The notes: generated by a model from the letters alone, not told the origin. DNA of 64,000 nucleotides from Ideonella sp. MAG2 (GCA_004359425.1 PTEU01000002.1:818447-882446); one strand, 5' to 3'. Shown: positions 27,557-40,267, counted from the stretch's first letter. A program made the numbers and translations.

Positions 27557-29038
27557 ATGAGCTTAGACCTCTGGCAGCGTGCTTGCGATCGACTCGCCGC
27601 CGAACTGCCTGAACAACAATTCCTGACCTGGATCCGCCCATTGCCCCCCGCCGACATCAGCGATGCCGGTGACGGCAGCTTGGTGGCGTGCGTGCGCGTG
27701 CCCAACCGCTTCAAGCTCGATTGGATTCGCTCGCAGTACGGCCACCGCATTGAGGCCCTGCTGGGTGAGATGGCGGCCAAGCCCGTGCGGCTGGAGTTGG
27801 CCCTGGCCCCGCGTGAGGCTTTGGCCAGTGCTGGCGTGCGCCCACTGCCCAGCCGCCCGCACAGCGCCGCCCGTGTGCTGGCCAATGCCATGGCCGTGGC
27901 CAGCCAACAGGCCGTGCCTGTGCCCAGCGCGGTGGGTGGTGTTAGCGACGAGCCCCCGGCCCATGACGCCACAGAGCCCGCCCGCACCGGCACCCTGCCG
28001 CAGGCCCCGGTGACCAACCGCCACCGGCTCAACCCGGTGCTGACCTTTGACACCCTGGTGGCCGGCCGCGCCAACCAAATGGCCCGCACGGCAGCCCTGC
28101 ATGTGGCCGGGGCGCCCGGTGCCATGTACAACCCGCTGTTCATCTACGGCGGCGTGGGCCTGGGCAAAACCCACTTGGTGCATGCCGTGGGCAACCAACT
28201 ACTCAAAGACAACCCCAACGCCCGTGTGCTGTACCTGCACGCCGAGCAGTTCATCTCCGACGTCGTCAAAAACTACCAGCGCAAGACCTTTGACGAGCTG
28301 AAGGCCAAGTACCACCAGCTCGACTTGCTGCTGATCGACGACGTGCAGTTCTTTGCCGGTAAAGAGCGCACCCAAGAAGAGTTCTTCAACGCCTTTGAAG
28401 CCCTGCTGGCCAAAAAGGCGCACATCATCATGACCAGCGACACCTACCCCAAGGGGCTGGTGGACATTGATGAGCGCCTGACCAGCCGGTTTGACAGCGG
28501 ACTGACCGTGGCCATCGAGCCGCCCGAGCTGGAAATGCGGGTGGCGATCTTGCTGAGCAAGGCCAAGGCCGAAGGCACGCCCCTGCCCGAAGACGTGGCG
28601 TTTTTTGTGGCCAAGAACGTGCGCGCCAATGTGCGCGAACTCGAAGGCGCCCTGCGCAAAGTGCTGGCCTACGCCAAGTTCAGCCACAAAGAGATCACCA
28701 TCCACTTGGCCCGCGAGGCGCTCAAAGACCTGCTGTCCATCCAGAACCGGCAGATCTCGGTGGAAAACATCCAAAAAACGGTGGCCGACTTCTACAAGAT
28801 CAAAGTCGCCGACATGTACAGCAAAAAGCGCCCGGCCAGCATTGCCCGGCCGCGCCAGATTGCCATGTACTTAGCCAAGGAGCTGACCCAAAAAAGCCTG
28901 CCCGAGATTGGCGAGCTCTTTGGCGGCCGCGACCACACCACCGTGCTGCACGCCGTGCGCAAGATCGGTGGCGAGCGCCAGAAAAACACCGAGCTGAACC
29001 AGCAGTTGCATGTGCTGGAACAAACTTTGAAGGGCTAG
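27557..29038 (+). CDS. dnaA: Chromosomal replication initiator DnaA
   Basis: A 493-residue initiator. Domain I spans ~1-85, a variable Ala/Pro-rich domain II ~86-150, then AAA+ domain III with Walker [10 protein letters not shown] and Walker [10 protein letters not shown], and DNA-binding domain IV with the signature [15 protein letters not shown]. It binds 9-mer boxes and opens oriC. The ATG at 27557 is preferred over the TTG nine bases earlier. A DnaA box touching the start codon implies autoregulation. Confidence 0.98.
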   Translation: MSLDLWQRACDRLAAELPEQQFLTWIRPLPPADISDAGDGSLVACVRVPNRFKLDWIRSQYGHRIEALLGEMAAKPVRLELALAPREALASAGVRPLPSRPHSAARVLANAMAVASQQAVPVPSAVGGVSDEPPAHDATEPARTGTLPQAPVTNRHRLNPVLTFDTLVAGRANQMARTAALHVAGAPGAMYNPLFIYGGVGLGKTHLVHAVGNQLLKDNPNARVLYLHAEQFISDVVKNYQRKTFDELKAKYHQLDLLLIDDVQFFAGKERTQEEFFNAFEALLAKKAHIIMTSDTYPKGLVDIDERLTSRFDSGLTVAIEPPELEMRVAILLSKAKAEGTPLPEDVAFFVAKNVRANVRELEGALRKVLAYAKFSHKEITIHLAREALKDLLSIQNRQISVENIQKTVADFYKIKVADMYSKKRPASIARPRQIAMYLAKELTQKSLPEIGELFGGRDHTTVLHAVRKIGGERQKNTELNQQLHVLEQTLKG

Positions 29039-29066
29039 TGCTGGCCTGGCCCGACCGGCCCAGCAC
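29039..29066 (+). other. Stem-loop between dnaA and dnaN
   Basis: An imperfect GC-rich hairpin with outer arms GTGCTGG and CCAGCAC right after the dnaA stop; no T-run, so probably an attenuator or RNA-processing site. The rest of the gap up to 29146 shows nothing further. Confidence 0.4.
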
Positions 29067-29146
29067 GCGCTGGCGTCAGGTCGGCGTAAATCCTTGAAAA
29101 AACAAGCGAAAATGTCTTTTCGCAACAACCCGCGATTGAGGACGAC

Positions 29147-30265
29147 ATGATTGTTCTGAAAGCCCCGCAACAAGACCTGCTCGGTGCCCTGCAAGCGGTG
29201 GCCGGCATTGTGGAGCGGCGCCATACCCTGCCCATCCTCGCCAATGTGCTGATGCGCAAGACCGGCGAGAACATCGAGCTCACGACCTCCGACCTGGAGA
29301 TCCAGGTGCGCACCAACGCCACATTGGGCGGCGACAGCGGCACCTTCAGCACCACGGTGGGTGCGCGCAAGCTCATCGACATCCTCAAAACCCTGCCCGC
29401 CGACCAGGTGGTGAGCCTGACGGCCAATGCCTCCAAGCTCACTTTGCAAGGCGGCAAGAGCCGCTTCACGCTGCAAACCCTGCCGCCCGAGGACTACCCC
29501 CTGGTGAACGAGGCGGTTGATTTCGGCCCCGCCTTCAGCGTGCCGCAAAAAACGCTCAAGAGCCTGATCGACCAAGTCCACATCGCCATGGCGGTGCACG
29601 ACATCCGTTACTACCTCAACGGCATCTTGTTTGTGGCCGAGGGCAAGACCCTGACCCTGGTCGCCACCGACGGCAGCCGCCTGGCCCTGGCGCAAGCCGA
29701 GCTGGAAGCCGACATCCCCAAGCAAGAGGTGATCCTGCCCCGCAAGACGGTGCTGGAGCTGATGCGCTTGCTCAAAGACGGCAAGAGCGGTGCGGACGAC
29801 CAGATCGAGATGCGCTTTGCCGGCAACCAGGCCAAGTTCATCTTCAGTGGCATGGAGTTTGTGACCAAGCTGGTTGAGGGCAAGTACCCCGACTACAACC
29901 GCGTCATCCCCAAGAACCACCAGAACATCATCACCCTGGGCCGCCAGACCTTGCTGTCCAGCCTGCAGCGCGCCGCCATCTTGACGAGCGAAAAGTTCAA
30001 GGGCGTGCGCGTCAATGTGGACCCAGGCGTCTTGCGCATTGCCTCCAGCAATGCTGAGCAAGAAGAAGCCAAAGAAGAAATCGAGATCGATTACGACGGC
30101 CCGGCCATCGAGATCGGCTTCAACGTCACCTACCTGATGGACGCCCTGGCCAACATCAGCCAAGAGATGGTGCGGCTGGAGCTGCACGACGGCGCCTCCG
30201 CCGCCCTCATCACCGTGCCCGAGCAATCGGGCTTCAAGTATGTGGTGATGCCGATGCGCATTTAA
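29147..30265 (+). CDS. dnaN: DNA polymerase III beta sliding clamp
   Basis: A 372-residue clamp subunit of normal length, three repeated clamp folds, typical start MIVLKAPQQDLLGALQAVAG and end YVVMPMRI. The dimer encircles DNA and tethers the polymerase. A long open frame on the opposite strand is an artefact of GC-rich codon use. Confidence 0.98.
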   Translation: MIVLKAPQQDLLGALQAVAGIVERRHTLPILANVLMRKTGENIELTTSDLEIQVRTNATLGGDSGTFSTTVGARKLIDILKTLPADQVVSLTANASKLTLQGGKSRFTLQTLPPEDYPLVNEAVDFGPAFSVPQKTLKSLIDQVHIAMAVHDIRYYLNGILFVAEGKTLTLVATDGSRLALAQAELEADIPKQEVILPRKTVLELMRLLKDGKSGADDQIEMRFAGNQAKFIFSGMEFVTKLVEGKYPDYNRVIPKNHQNIITLGRQTLLSSLQRAAILTSEKFKGVRVNVDPGVLRIASSNAEQEEAKEEIEIDYDGPAIEIGFNVTYLMDALANISQEMVRLELHDGASAALITVPEQSGFKYVVMPMRI

Positions 30266-30288
30266 CGCGCTTCACCAAGTTGACCAAC

Positions 30289-30308
30289 AGCGGGCCCAGT
30301 TGCCCGCT
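30289..30308 (+). terminator. Stem-loop between dnaN and gyrB
   Basis: Perfect 7-bp arms AGCGGGC and GCCCGCT with a 6-base loop, followed by TCGCTGTTTC; a modest terminator or attenuator. Confidence 0.5.
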
Positions 30309-30365
30309 TCGCTGTTTCAAAAGGGCCGCTTTTGCACCCGCCCAAGCGCCCTAACGCCGAGATAG

Positions 30366-32972
<2,607 letters not shown>

Positions 32973-32990
32973 AAAAAGAAAACTAAACAA

Positions 32991-33773
32991 ATGAAAAGAA
33001 CCCTCCTTTCGGAGGCTGTAGTCGTCATTGCAGTAACATTGTCACCCACTATATGCTTGGGTGACACGGCCGCATGCCCACCAAATAAGATTGGTGACAA
33101 TACCAAGAAAGTCACTTCGCTATTGGACTACCTGTCCGAAAAGGGATCCACAGCAGCCGCATCGGTTGCTGAGTGCGCTCTTACGGTTTATCGATCGATA
33201 AACGTTGTCAACTTAGCAAGAGCAACGCCCCACAGATATGAGCAACTGGCGCAAGAGGTGGGTAATATCCAAAGATCTGCAGCCCAATCTCTGCTCGAAG
33301 CTGGTGATATTGAAGGATCTAAGCGATTTGACAAGCAAGAAGTTCTTGCAAGAAAGGCCATTCTGATTGACATGCAACAGCTGGATGATGAGGCCAAGCG
33401 CATCCTTAGAAGCGAACGAATCCGGCAGATAACCTACCTATCGCAGGCTCTAATCCGTCAAGATGATGGACTGCAACTTCACGAAGTGCTGTCAGGAGTA
33501 GATGTAGACCTCCTGCAGAGTCAAGTGATTTCAGCCTGGATGATGGCTGTTGCGAGTTGCCCCTCTTGGAAGATGTCGCTGGCTGGTGGCGTGTCCAACA
33601 TTCGTCTTAAGAATGATGTGTGCAGCAATTCTTGCCGCGGACAGGTGAGGGCAGCACTAGATGCGGTTTCTATTTGGAAAGACACTCGAAAACAGGACTG
33701 GTCAAAAATAGGTCAGGGCAGTGAATTATTTGCTCGAATGAAGCATTCCATTAGAATTTGTCCGCAAAATTAA
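32991..33773 (+). CDS. Exported hypothetical protein, first of a pair
   Basis: A 260-residue protein with a likely Sec signal peptide (about 1-24, ending LSPTICLG) and no other membrane segment. The mature part is helical and charged, with several Cys (CPPNK, CALTVY, SCPSWK, CSNSCRG, RICPQN) that could form disulphides in the periplasm. No family recognised. Codon use and base composition are more AT-rich than the flanking core genes. It starts 18 bases after gyrB and its stop directly touches the next start (TAAATG). Confidence 0.75.
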   Translation: MKRTLLSEAVVVIAVTLSPTICLGDTAACPPNKIGDNTKKVTSLLDYLSEKGSTAAASVAECALTVYRSINVVNLARATPHRYEQLAQEVGNIQRSAAQSLLEAGDIEGSKRFDKQEVLARKAILIDMQQLDDEAKRILRSERIRQITYLSQALIRQDDGLQLHEVLSGVDVDLLQSQVISAWMMAVASCPSWKMSLAGGVSNIRLKNDVCSNSCRGQVRAALDAVSIWKDTRKQDWSKIGQGSELFARMKHSIRICPQN

Positions 33774-34637
33774 ATGCATAAGATTCTAATTTCATTGACC
33801 TTAACCTTTGGTCTTTTGGTGAGCGAGGCTCATGCTTCGGAGCCCGTAGCCGTAGCTGAAGGCGCTACCTCCAACTCGGTCAAAGGGCAAAATAGCTCGC
33901 TTGACATCAATGTGGTAGCCGATGGGCGCTCCGTAATTGGCGAGCAGGTGTCAATACTTGTAGGGATCACCAATAATTCCAATTCCTCAATTACTATCCA
34001 AAAGCTATCCATTGCGCCACTAGGCGTACTTACAGATGCATTTAAAGCCCAATGCCCTGATGAAACTTATCGAACAATACACAGCGGTGAAACCTATAAT
34101 CTTAATTGCAGCCTGGACCCAATTCCCTCTTCAGCCTGGACAAATCCTAAGTTCCTAATCATAAAGGAGAGTGAATTCACTCTTCAGGCCATTTTAAAAA
34201 TTGCCTCTCATCCAAACGAAGCACTTAGGTCATTCAAAATCAATATTGGACGCTCTGAAGTCGATATATTAATTGGCTCAGTAATTGGCTCACTTCTAGC
34301 GTCAATTTTTATCTCAATCCCAATATCTGCCCAATTTACGCGAAAAAAATGGTCCAGTGACTTTGATTTTAAGAAATTTTTGGATATTTTCTGGATTGGG
34401 ATTCAATATATTAATTTCCTCCTCTTAAGGATGTTAGGTGGAACCATCGTCTGCACCTTACTCCTAATATTCGCCAATACAAACAAGAATAACTCGCTTC
34501 CGATATCTTTGTCTATCGAGAATTTTTGGGGCGGGCTATTAATCGGCCTTTTCAGCATTCCAGTTGCAAAATGGTTGTCGATCAGAATGTCGGAAGAAAT
34601 TATCAAGACCTCAAGCAAACAGGATCCAACCGATTAG
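33774..34637 (+). CDS. Membrane-anchored hypothetical protein, second of a pair
   Basis: A 287-residue protein: signal peptide (~1-21, ending AHA), an exported beta-rich domain (~25-155) with NNSNSSITIQKL-type Ig-like strands and two Cys, then membrane helices near residues 162-185, 210-232 and 245-265 and a charged tail. No family recognised. Markedly AT-rich compared with gyrB, suggesting recent acquisition. With the gene before it, it may form an envelope complex; no function can be assigned. Confidence 0.72.
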   Translation: MHKILISLTLTFGLLVSEAHASEPVAVAEGATSNSVKGQNSSLDINVVADGRSVIGEQVSILVGITNNSNSSITIQKLSIAPLGVLTDAFKAQCPDETYRTIHSGETYNLNCSLDPIPSSAWTNPKFLIIKESEFTLQAILKIASHPNEALRSFKINIGRSEVDILIGSVIGSLLASIFISIPISAQFTRKKWSSDFDFKKFLDIFWIGIQYINFLLLRMLGGTIVCTLLLIFANTNKNNSLPISLSIENFWGGLLIGLFSIPVAKWLSIRMSEEIIKTSSKQDPTD

Positions 34638-34894
34638 ATCGTCCATTAATTGATGCGGCAACTTCGATTCATACTCTGCGACAGACGTGGCAGTCTTGTG
34701 TATGGCAGCCACATTAGCTAGGGCTGGTCGCCCGCAAAAATTTATATCGGCCTCCTAGCCGGCCGAGACAGGTAAATCTCTATTCTCGATACAGCGCCTA
34801 TGCTGTTGATCTGTCGACCCGCTATTGGCATTTGGTGTATGAACCTCCAGAGGTGTTGTCGAGAATCACGGCAATCTGCTGATACAACACGTGC
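34638..34894. other. Non-coding region between the AT-rich pair and hsdR
   Basis: No credible gene on either strand and no repeat recognised. Confidence 0.5.
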
Positions 34895-34919
34895 AAACGC
34901 CCGGCTGATCCGGGCGTTT
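34895..34919. terminator. Bidirectional Rho-independent terminator
   Basis: Perfect 10-bp arms AAACGCCCGG and CCGGGCGTTT around a 5-base loop, T-run on each strand. It ends the hsd transcript from the right and probably the plus-strand pair from the left. Confidence 0.8.
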
Positions 34920-34978
34920 CTCTTTGGGGAGCTCAGTACGCCTCGGTTTGAGCACCCCGCCTTAGCAGAGTGACCGCG

Positions 34979-37900
34979 CTAGCCCACCCACTCCTCCCCA
35001 ATCGTCTGGGCCTGCTCCAACACCAGCTCCACCGCTGCCGCCTCCGCATCCGGCGGGTACTTGTACTTGCGCAAGATGCGCTTGACCATCAGCCGCAGCT
35101 TGGCGCGCACGCTCTCGCGCTGTGACCAGTCCACGCTGATGTTCTGGCGCAGGCTCTCGGTCAGTTCGTGCGCAATCTTCTTCAGCGTTTCGTCGCTCAG
35201 CTCCCGCACGGCGGACTCATTAGTGGCTAGGGCGTCGTAGAACTTCACTTCATCGTCGCTCAGGCCCAGTGTCTCGCCGCGTGCCGCAGCCTCGCGGAAC
35301 TTCTTGGCCATCTCCACCAGCTCTTCCATCACCTGGGCGGTCTCAATAGAGCGGTTCTGGTAACGCTTGATCACGTTGCTCAGCAGCTCTGAGAACTTGC
35401 GCTCTTGCACCACATTGCTGGCAAAGCGGCTCTTGATCTCGCCTTCCAGCAAGCGCTCCAGCAGCTCTACCGCCAGGTTGCGCTCGGGCAGGTTCTTCAC
35501 CTGGGCCAAGAACTCATCATCCAGTAGGCCGATGTTGGGTTTGTCCAAGCCCACGGCGTCGAAGATGTCCACCACGCTGTCTGACACCACGGCCGAGCTG
35601 ATGATCTGGCGAATGGCCAGCTCACGTTGTTCGTTGGTCTTCTTCTGCTGGGTGATGTCCTTCTTGGTCAGGATCACCTTCACGGCCTGCATAAAGGCCA
35701 CTTCTTCGCGCACGGCCTTGGCTTCGTCCAGCGTGCAGCACAGGCTGAAGGCACGGCTCAAGGCCAAGGCGGCATCAGCAAAGCGCTTCTTGCCGTCGCG
35801 CTGGCCCTCGGTCTTGAGGCCCAGCACATGGTTGGCGGCACCGGCCAGCACCTTGTGGCCGCCCTTCAGAAAGCCGCTGTAGTCAAAGCCATGCAGCATG
35901 GTTCGCAGCACGTCCAACTTCTCGGCCAGCAGGGCATAGGCTTCATGGGCGTCTACGGTGGGGCGGCCCCGGCCTTTGCTGGCGGTGTACTCCTTCATCG
36001 CCGCCTTCAGCTCATTGCCAATGCCGATGTAGTCCACCACCAAGCCGCCCTGCTTGTCCTTGAACACGCGGTTCACGCGCGCAATGGCCTGCATCAGGTT
36101 ATGGCCCTTCATGGGCTTGTCCACGTACAGCGTGTGCACGCAGGGCGCATCAAAACCGGTCAGCCACATGTCCCGCACGATCACCAAGCGCAGCGGGTCG
36201 GCGGGGTTCTTGAAACGCTTCTCCAGCCGCTTTTTGATTTGGCTGCTGTAGATGTGCGGCCGCAGCAGTTCTTTGTCGCTGGCCGAGCCTGTCATGATGA
36301 TCTTGACCGCCCCTTTCTCGGGGTCGGCGTCATGCCAGTCGGGCCGCAGCTTGATGATTTCGTCGTACAGGTGCACGCAAATGTCGCGGCTCATGGCCAC
36401 CACCATGGCCTTGCCGCTTTGGGCTTGGTTGCGGGCTTCAAAGTGCTGCACCAAGTCGGCCGCCACGCTGGCTACACGCGGTGTGGCGCCCACCACTTTT
36501 TCCAGCGCGGCCCAGCGGCTCTTCAGCTTGGCTTGTGTGCTTTCTTCTTCGTCTTCGGCCAGCTCATCCACCTCGTCATCGATGTGTGGCAGCTCGTCTT
36601 CTTTCAGGCTCAGCTTGGCCAAACGGCTTTCGTAATAGATGGCCACCGTGGCGCCATCTTCCTTGGCCTGCTGCATGTCATAGATATGGATGTAATCGCC
36701 AAACACCGCCCGGGTGTCTCGGTCTTCGCCCGACACAGGCGTGCCGGTGAACGCCACAAAGGTGGCGTTGGGCAGCGCGTCGCGCAGGTGCTGTGCATAG
36801 CCCGCTTGGTACTTGTGTACCTCGGCGGCCACGGCTTGCTCCACCGCATACTCCGCCGGGGCAAAGTTGGCAGGCTGGGCCTTGCTCGGCTCACCGTCGG
36901 TGGTCAGCACCGAGGGCGGCACCTCCGCACCCGCCTGCTTGCGCTTGAGCGTCTTGAGCTTGGCCTCAAAGCCATATTGCGTGCGGTGCGCCTCGTCGGC
37001 GATCACCACGATATTGCTGCGGTCGGAGAGCACCGGAAAGGTGTCTTCATCCTCACCCGGCATGAACTTTTGGATGGTGGCAAACACAATGCCGCCCGAG
37101 GGCCGGTTGGCCAGCCGGGCGCGCAGGTCTTGGCGCGTGGCCACCTGCACGGGCTGCTCGCGCAGCAGGTCTTGGGCCAGGCTGAACACGCCAAACAACT
37201 GGCCGTCCAGGTCATTGCGGTCGGTGATCACCACGATGGTGGGGTTGGCCATGGCGGGCTCTTGCATCACCCGCGCCGCAAAGCAGGTCATGGTGATGCT
37301 CTTGCCGCTGCCTTGGGTGTGCCACACCACACCGCCTTTGTGCGTTCCCCCTGGGCGCGAGGCCTGCACCACCTGCTCAATGGCGGCGCGCACCGCATGA
37401 AACTGGTGGTAGCCCGCAATCTTCTTCACCAAACCGCCGTCGTCCTCAAACAGCACAAAAAAGCGCAGGTAGTCCAGCAACACCGCAGGGGCCAGCGCGC
37501 CGCGCACCAGCGTTTCTAACTCGTTGAACTCCCCCAGTGGGTCTAGCGTGACGCCGTCAATCGTGCGCCAGCCCATGAAGCGCTCGGCATCTGCCGAGAG
37601 CGAGCCCATCAGCGCCTCCGAGCCATCCGACACCACCAGCACCTGGTTGTACTGAAAGACATCCGGAATCTGCGCCTTGTAGGTCTGGAGCTGGTCATAG
37701 GCCTTCCAGACATTGGCGCTTTCATCCGCCGGGTTCTTCAACTCCAGCAACACCACCGGCAAGCCGTTCAAAAACAAGACGATGTCCGGCCGCCGCGTGT
37801 GGTGCGGCCCCTTGAGCGTGAACTGGTTAACCGCCAGCCACTCATTGGCCCCCGCATCCGCCCAATCCACCAGGCGCACAAAGTCGCCTCGCGTCTCACC

Positions 37901-38203
37901 TTGGCTTTGGTATTGCACCGGCACGCCCGCCACCAACAGGCGGTGAAAGTGCCGGTTGGCCGACAGCAGCACCGGCTCGCCCAAGTCTTGCATTTGTTTG
38001 AAGGCGTCTTCACGGGCGGCCAGCGGGATGTGCGGGTTCAGCCGGGCGATGGCCTCACGCAGGCGCTGGGGCAGCAGCACCTGGCGGTAACTGTCGCGCT
38101 CTGCGGCCGGGCCTTCTGGGGCAATGTCATAGCCGCTCAGGTGGGTGTAACCCTCCTCCACCAGCCAGCCCAGCGCTTCTTGTTCGAGTTGGTCTTCGGT
38201 CAT
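34979..38203 (-). CDS. hsdR: Type I restriction enzyme, HsdR subunit
   Basis: A 1074-residue motor/nuclease subunit. An N-terminal PD-(D/E)XK site is formed by RPD (138-140) and ELK (154-156). The SF2 helicase has Walker A TQGSGKS (296-302), DEAH (403-406), a VAFTGTP motif and a C-terminal RecA domain with MWLTGFDAPC and AIARVNR. It translocates DNA and cleaves unmodified invaders with HsdM and HsdS. The start overlaps the fic stop (ATGA), so fic and hsdR are translationally coupled. Confidence 0.96.
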   Translation of the reverse strand: MTEDQLEQEALGWLVEEGYTHLSGYDIAPEGPAAERDSYRQVLLPQRLREAIARLNPHIPLAAREDAFKQMQDLGEPVLLSANRHFHRLLVAGVPVQYQSQGETRGDFVRLVDWADAGANEWLAVNQFTLKGPHHTRRPDIVLFLNGLPVVLLELKNPADESANVWKAYDQLQTYKAQIPDVFQYNQVLVVSDGSEALMGSLSADAERFMGWRTIDGVTLDPLGEFNELETLVRGALAPAVLLDYLRFFVLFEDDGGLVKKIAGYHQFHAVRAAIEQVVQASRPGGTHKGGVVWHTQGSGKSITMTCFAARVMQEPAMANPTIVVITDRNDLDGQLFGVFSLAQDLLREQPVQVATRQDLRARLANRPSGGIVFATIQKFMPGEDEDTFPVLSDRSNIVVIADEAHRTQYGFEAKLKTLKRKQAGAEVPPSVLTTDGEPSKAQPANFAPAEYAVEQAVAAEVHKYQAGYAQHLRDALPNATFVAFTGTPVSGEDRDTRAVFGDYIHIYDMQQAKEDGATVAIYYESRLAKLSLKEDELPHIDDEVDELAEDEEESTQAKLKSRWAALEKVVGATPRVASVAADLVQHFEARNQAQSGKAMVVAMSRDICVHLYDEIIKLRPDWHDADPEKGAVKIIMTGSASDKELLRPHIYSSQIKKRLEKRFKNPADPLRLVIVRDMWLTGFDAPCVHTLYVDKPMKGHNLMQAIARVNRVFKDKQGGLVVDYIGIGNELKAAMKEYTASKGRGRPTVDAHEAYALLAEKLDVLRTMLHGFDYSGFLKGGHKVLAGAANHVLGLKTEGQRDGKKRFADAALALSRAFSLCCTLDEAKAVREEVAFMQAVKVILTKKDITQQKKTNEQRELAIRQIISSAVVSDSVVDIFDAVGLDKPNIGLLDDEFLAQVKNLPERNLAVELLERLLEGEIKSRFASNVVQERKFSELLSNVIKRYQNRSIETAQVMEELVEMAKKFREAAARGETLGLSDDEVKFYDALATNESAVRELSDETLKKIAHELTESLRQNISVDWSQRESVRAKLRLMVKRILRKYKYPPDAEAAAVELVLEQAQTIGEEWVG

Positions 38204-39282
38204 GGGCGACCTTTGTCTGGGCCTAGAAAAATCTGCTGCAAGGTCTGGTTGATGTAGTAGTTGCTGCGCCCAATTTTTTGCTTTTGCACAAAGCCCGTGT
38301 CGGCCAACAGATCAAGGTATTTGGTCGCTGTCAGCCTCGACACCCCCAGATCGCGCTGTAAAAAGTCGATCTTGGTGTAGGGGTGGGTGAACAGGTTATT
38401 GATCAAGTCTTGGCTGTAGAACTTGTGCTGCGCCCGAATGCGGTGCTTGTAGTCCATCAGCGCAGCCTTGATGGCCTGCACCGTGCGGATGGTCTGCTGT
38501 GCAGTGGTTTCCACAGCTTCCAGCATGTACAGCACCCAGTCCTCCCAACGGTCTTCATCACGCACGGTTTGCAGCAGGCGGTAATAGTCAGCCTTGGTGC
38601 GCACGATGTGCTGGCTCAAGTAGAGCACCGGGATGTCCAACAGCCCCTCCTTGACCAAATACAGCACATTCACGATGCGCCCTGTTCGGCCGTTGCCGTC
38701 GTAAAAGGGGTGGATGCTCTCGAACTGGTGGTGGATGAGCGCCATCTTGATGAGCGGGTCGGCGTCAAACACGCTCGGCTCATTCATGAAGCGCTCCAGT
38801 TGGCGCATCTTTTCGACAATATCGGTCGGGTCTTGCGGCGGGGTATAGACCGTGCGCCCAGCACCATCCTTGAGCGCCGTGCCGGGCAGCTTCCGAAAGC
38901 CCGCGTTGTTGCGTTCCAGCTCGGACTGAATGGCAATGATCTGGTTGCAGGTCAGCAAACCGGTGCCACGCACCTGCTCAAAACCCACGCGCAGGGCCTG
39001 GCGGTAGCGCAGCACTTCTTTGGCTGCGGGGTTGGCAAAGGCCTCAGGGTCGGCGTCGTCCTTGAACAGCTCGTCATGGGTGGTGACGATGTTCTCGATC
39101 TCAGAGCTGTCCTTCGCTTCCTGCAGCCCCAGGGTGTTGATCAAAATGCCCTGGTTGGGAATGGCTGCTGCCACCCCTTTCAGCTCGGCCAGAGCACGGC
39201 CAGCGCGGGCGAGCTTTTTCAGGATGAGCGGCGTCTCAAACCGCGCGGCATCCAACTGCTCCAGGGGTGTGATGTCCGTCAT
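38200..39282 (-). CDS. Fic-family protein with C-terminal winged helix
   Basis: A 360-residue protein. The Fic core has HPFYDGNGRTGR at 191-202, complete for AMP- or other NMP-transfer to target hydroxyls. An N-terminal SSEIEN (59-64) matches the (S/T)xxxE(G/N) autoinhibitory motif of class II Fic proteins. A C-terminal winged helix (LGVSRLTATKYLDLLADTG) suggests DNA binding and autoregulation. It sits inside the type I restriction locus directly before hsdR; such genes often guard or regulate these loci. Confidence 0.93.
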   Translation of the reverse strand: MTDITPLEQLDAARFETPLILKKLARAGRALAELKGVAAAIPNQGILINTLGLQEAKDSSEIENIVTTHDELFKDDADPEAFANPAAKEVLRYRQALRVGFEQVRGTGLLTCNQIIAIQSELERNNAGFRKLPGTALKDGAGRTVYTPPQDPTDIVEKMRQLERFMNEPSVFDADPLIKMALIHHQFESIHPFYDGNGRTGRIVNVLYLVKEGLLDIPVLYLSQHIVRTKADYYRLLQTVRDEDRWEDWVLYMLEAVETTAQQTIRTVQAIKAALMDYKHRIRAQHKFYSQDLINNLFTHPYTKIDFLQRDLGVSRLTATKYLDLLADTGFVQKQKIGRSNYYINQTLQQIFLGPDKGRP

Positions 39283-39345
39283 TTGCCCGCCTCCCGAGCT
39301 TTGATATGTATAGAAATCTCAACAATCTATGCATGTTATCCGCGA

Positions 39346-39376
39346 CGTGTCTAAAAATCTCCCCTTTCTAGACACG
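39346..39376. promoter_or_regulatory. Inverted repeat upstream of fic
   Basis: Perfect 8-bp arms CGTGTCTA (39346-39353) and TAGACACG (39369-39376), about 64 bases before the fic start. A candidate operator for the Fic winged helix. The rest of 39283-39535 shows no gene. Confidence 0.5.
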
Positions 39377-39535
39377 CACAACCCGATTAAACGATGTCTC
39401 TCGGGATTAAAGCCATCTTGAATGGAGTGAGCAAAGGTGCAAGCAGGCTTTCATGGCCATGGCTGTTCGCACCCAATGGATAGTGCCTCCAAGACACGGC
39501 TGTTTTCGGTAGAAGCCAAGCGCAGCGTTCGCCTC

Positions 39536-39907
39536 TCACCCGACAGCCGACTCCGCAATCAACACATCAGCCGGGATGCCCAGGCTCTTGTGCAGTCTGC
39601 GGATCATGGCCAGTGTCAGCGGGCGCTTGCGACTCAACACTTCATAGACGCGGTTGCTCTTGCCAATGATGGGCTCAAGATCCTTGACGGACAGACCGCT
39701 CTGCTCCATCCGGAACTTGATGGCTTCCACCGGATCTGGCGCGGTGATAGGCACGTGCTTGGCCTCGTAGGCTTGCACCAGCGTGGTCAGGATGTCCAGG
39801 CGATCCCCCTCAGGCGTGCCCAGCTCGGGGTCGGTGTCCATCAGGGCCGAAATCTCTTTGAGCGTGGCCTTGTAGTCTGCTTCGGTCCGGATAGGGCGGA
39901 TGTCCAT
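39536..39907 (-). CDS. HigA-type antitoxin with HTH domain
   Basis: A 123-residue protein. The C-terminal HTH_XRE-type domain (KFRMEQSGLSVKDLEPIIG, then LSRKRPLTLAMIRRLHKSLG) and N-terminal PIRTEADYKATLKEISALM are typical of HigA antitoxins of type II toxin-antitoxin pairs. It should neutralise HigB and repress the operon. It follows a damaged toxin gene, so it may now be a solitary antitoxin or regulator. Confidence 0.88.
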   Translation of the reverse strand: MDIRPIRTEADYKATLKEISALMDTDPELGTPEGDRLDILTTLVQAYEAKHVPITAPDPVEAIKFRMEQSGLSVKDLEPIIGKSNRVYEVLSRKRPLTLAMIRRLHKSLGIPADVLIAESAVG

Positions 39908-39925
39908 GTTTTACTCCGTGGCCGG

Positions 39926-40090
39926 TCAGGCCATTTCAACGGTTTCTGCGTCCACTGCGTCGTACTCTCTGTGGGTGCCAACGAACTTCACATAGACGAT
40001 CCGCAAGTTGTACGCGACAGCCACGATCAGCCAGTCAAGCCCGCGTAGTGGGATGCGTTCGAGTTTGCCGAGTGGGGATTTCATCTGCAT
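39926..40090 (-). pseudogene. HigB-type toxin, 5' part missing or replaced
   Basis: The 3' part encodes LIVAVAYNLRIVYVKFVGTH and REYDAVDAETV, the end of a HigB mRNA interferase of the RelE fold. The first ~60 residues of the family are absent; the remaining N-terminus (MKSPLGKLERIPLRG) is not HigB-like. It is followed 18 bases later by the higA-like gene in the usual toxin-first order. Probably inactive. Confidence 0.68.
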
Positions 40091-40267
40091 GCACCTTGTT
40101 CGAAGGAAAGAGTAGTCATGCAAAAGTTGACATCAATCATGGGGATACCTGGCTTCTTTTTGCATCAGCGCCGTCGTTTGCCTTTAGACTCCTACTCAGC
40201 TCATCTGCCATGCGTAGAAGGAGTATCCGAAGCCCTTGCACATTCGTGTGCCGGGGCTTCAGTCTTT

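Noticed and set aside
28871-30226. A 451-codon open frame antisense to dnaN
   Set aside because: Same antisense effect; no recognisable motif, and dnaN is certain.
35627-37519. A 630-codon open frame antisense to hsdR
   Set aside because: It opposes the complete HsdR helicase and has no protein-like features.
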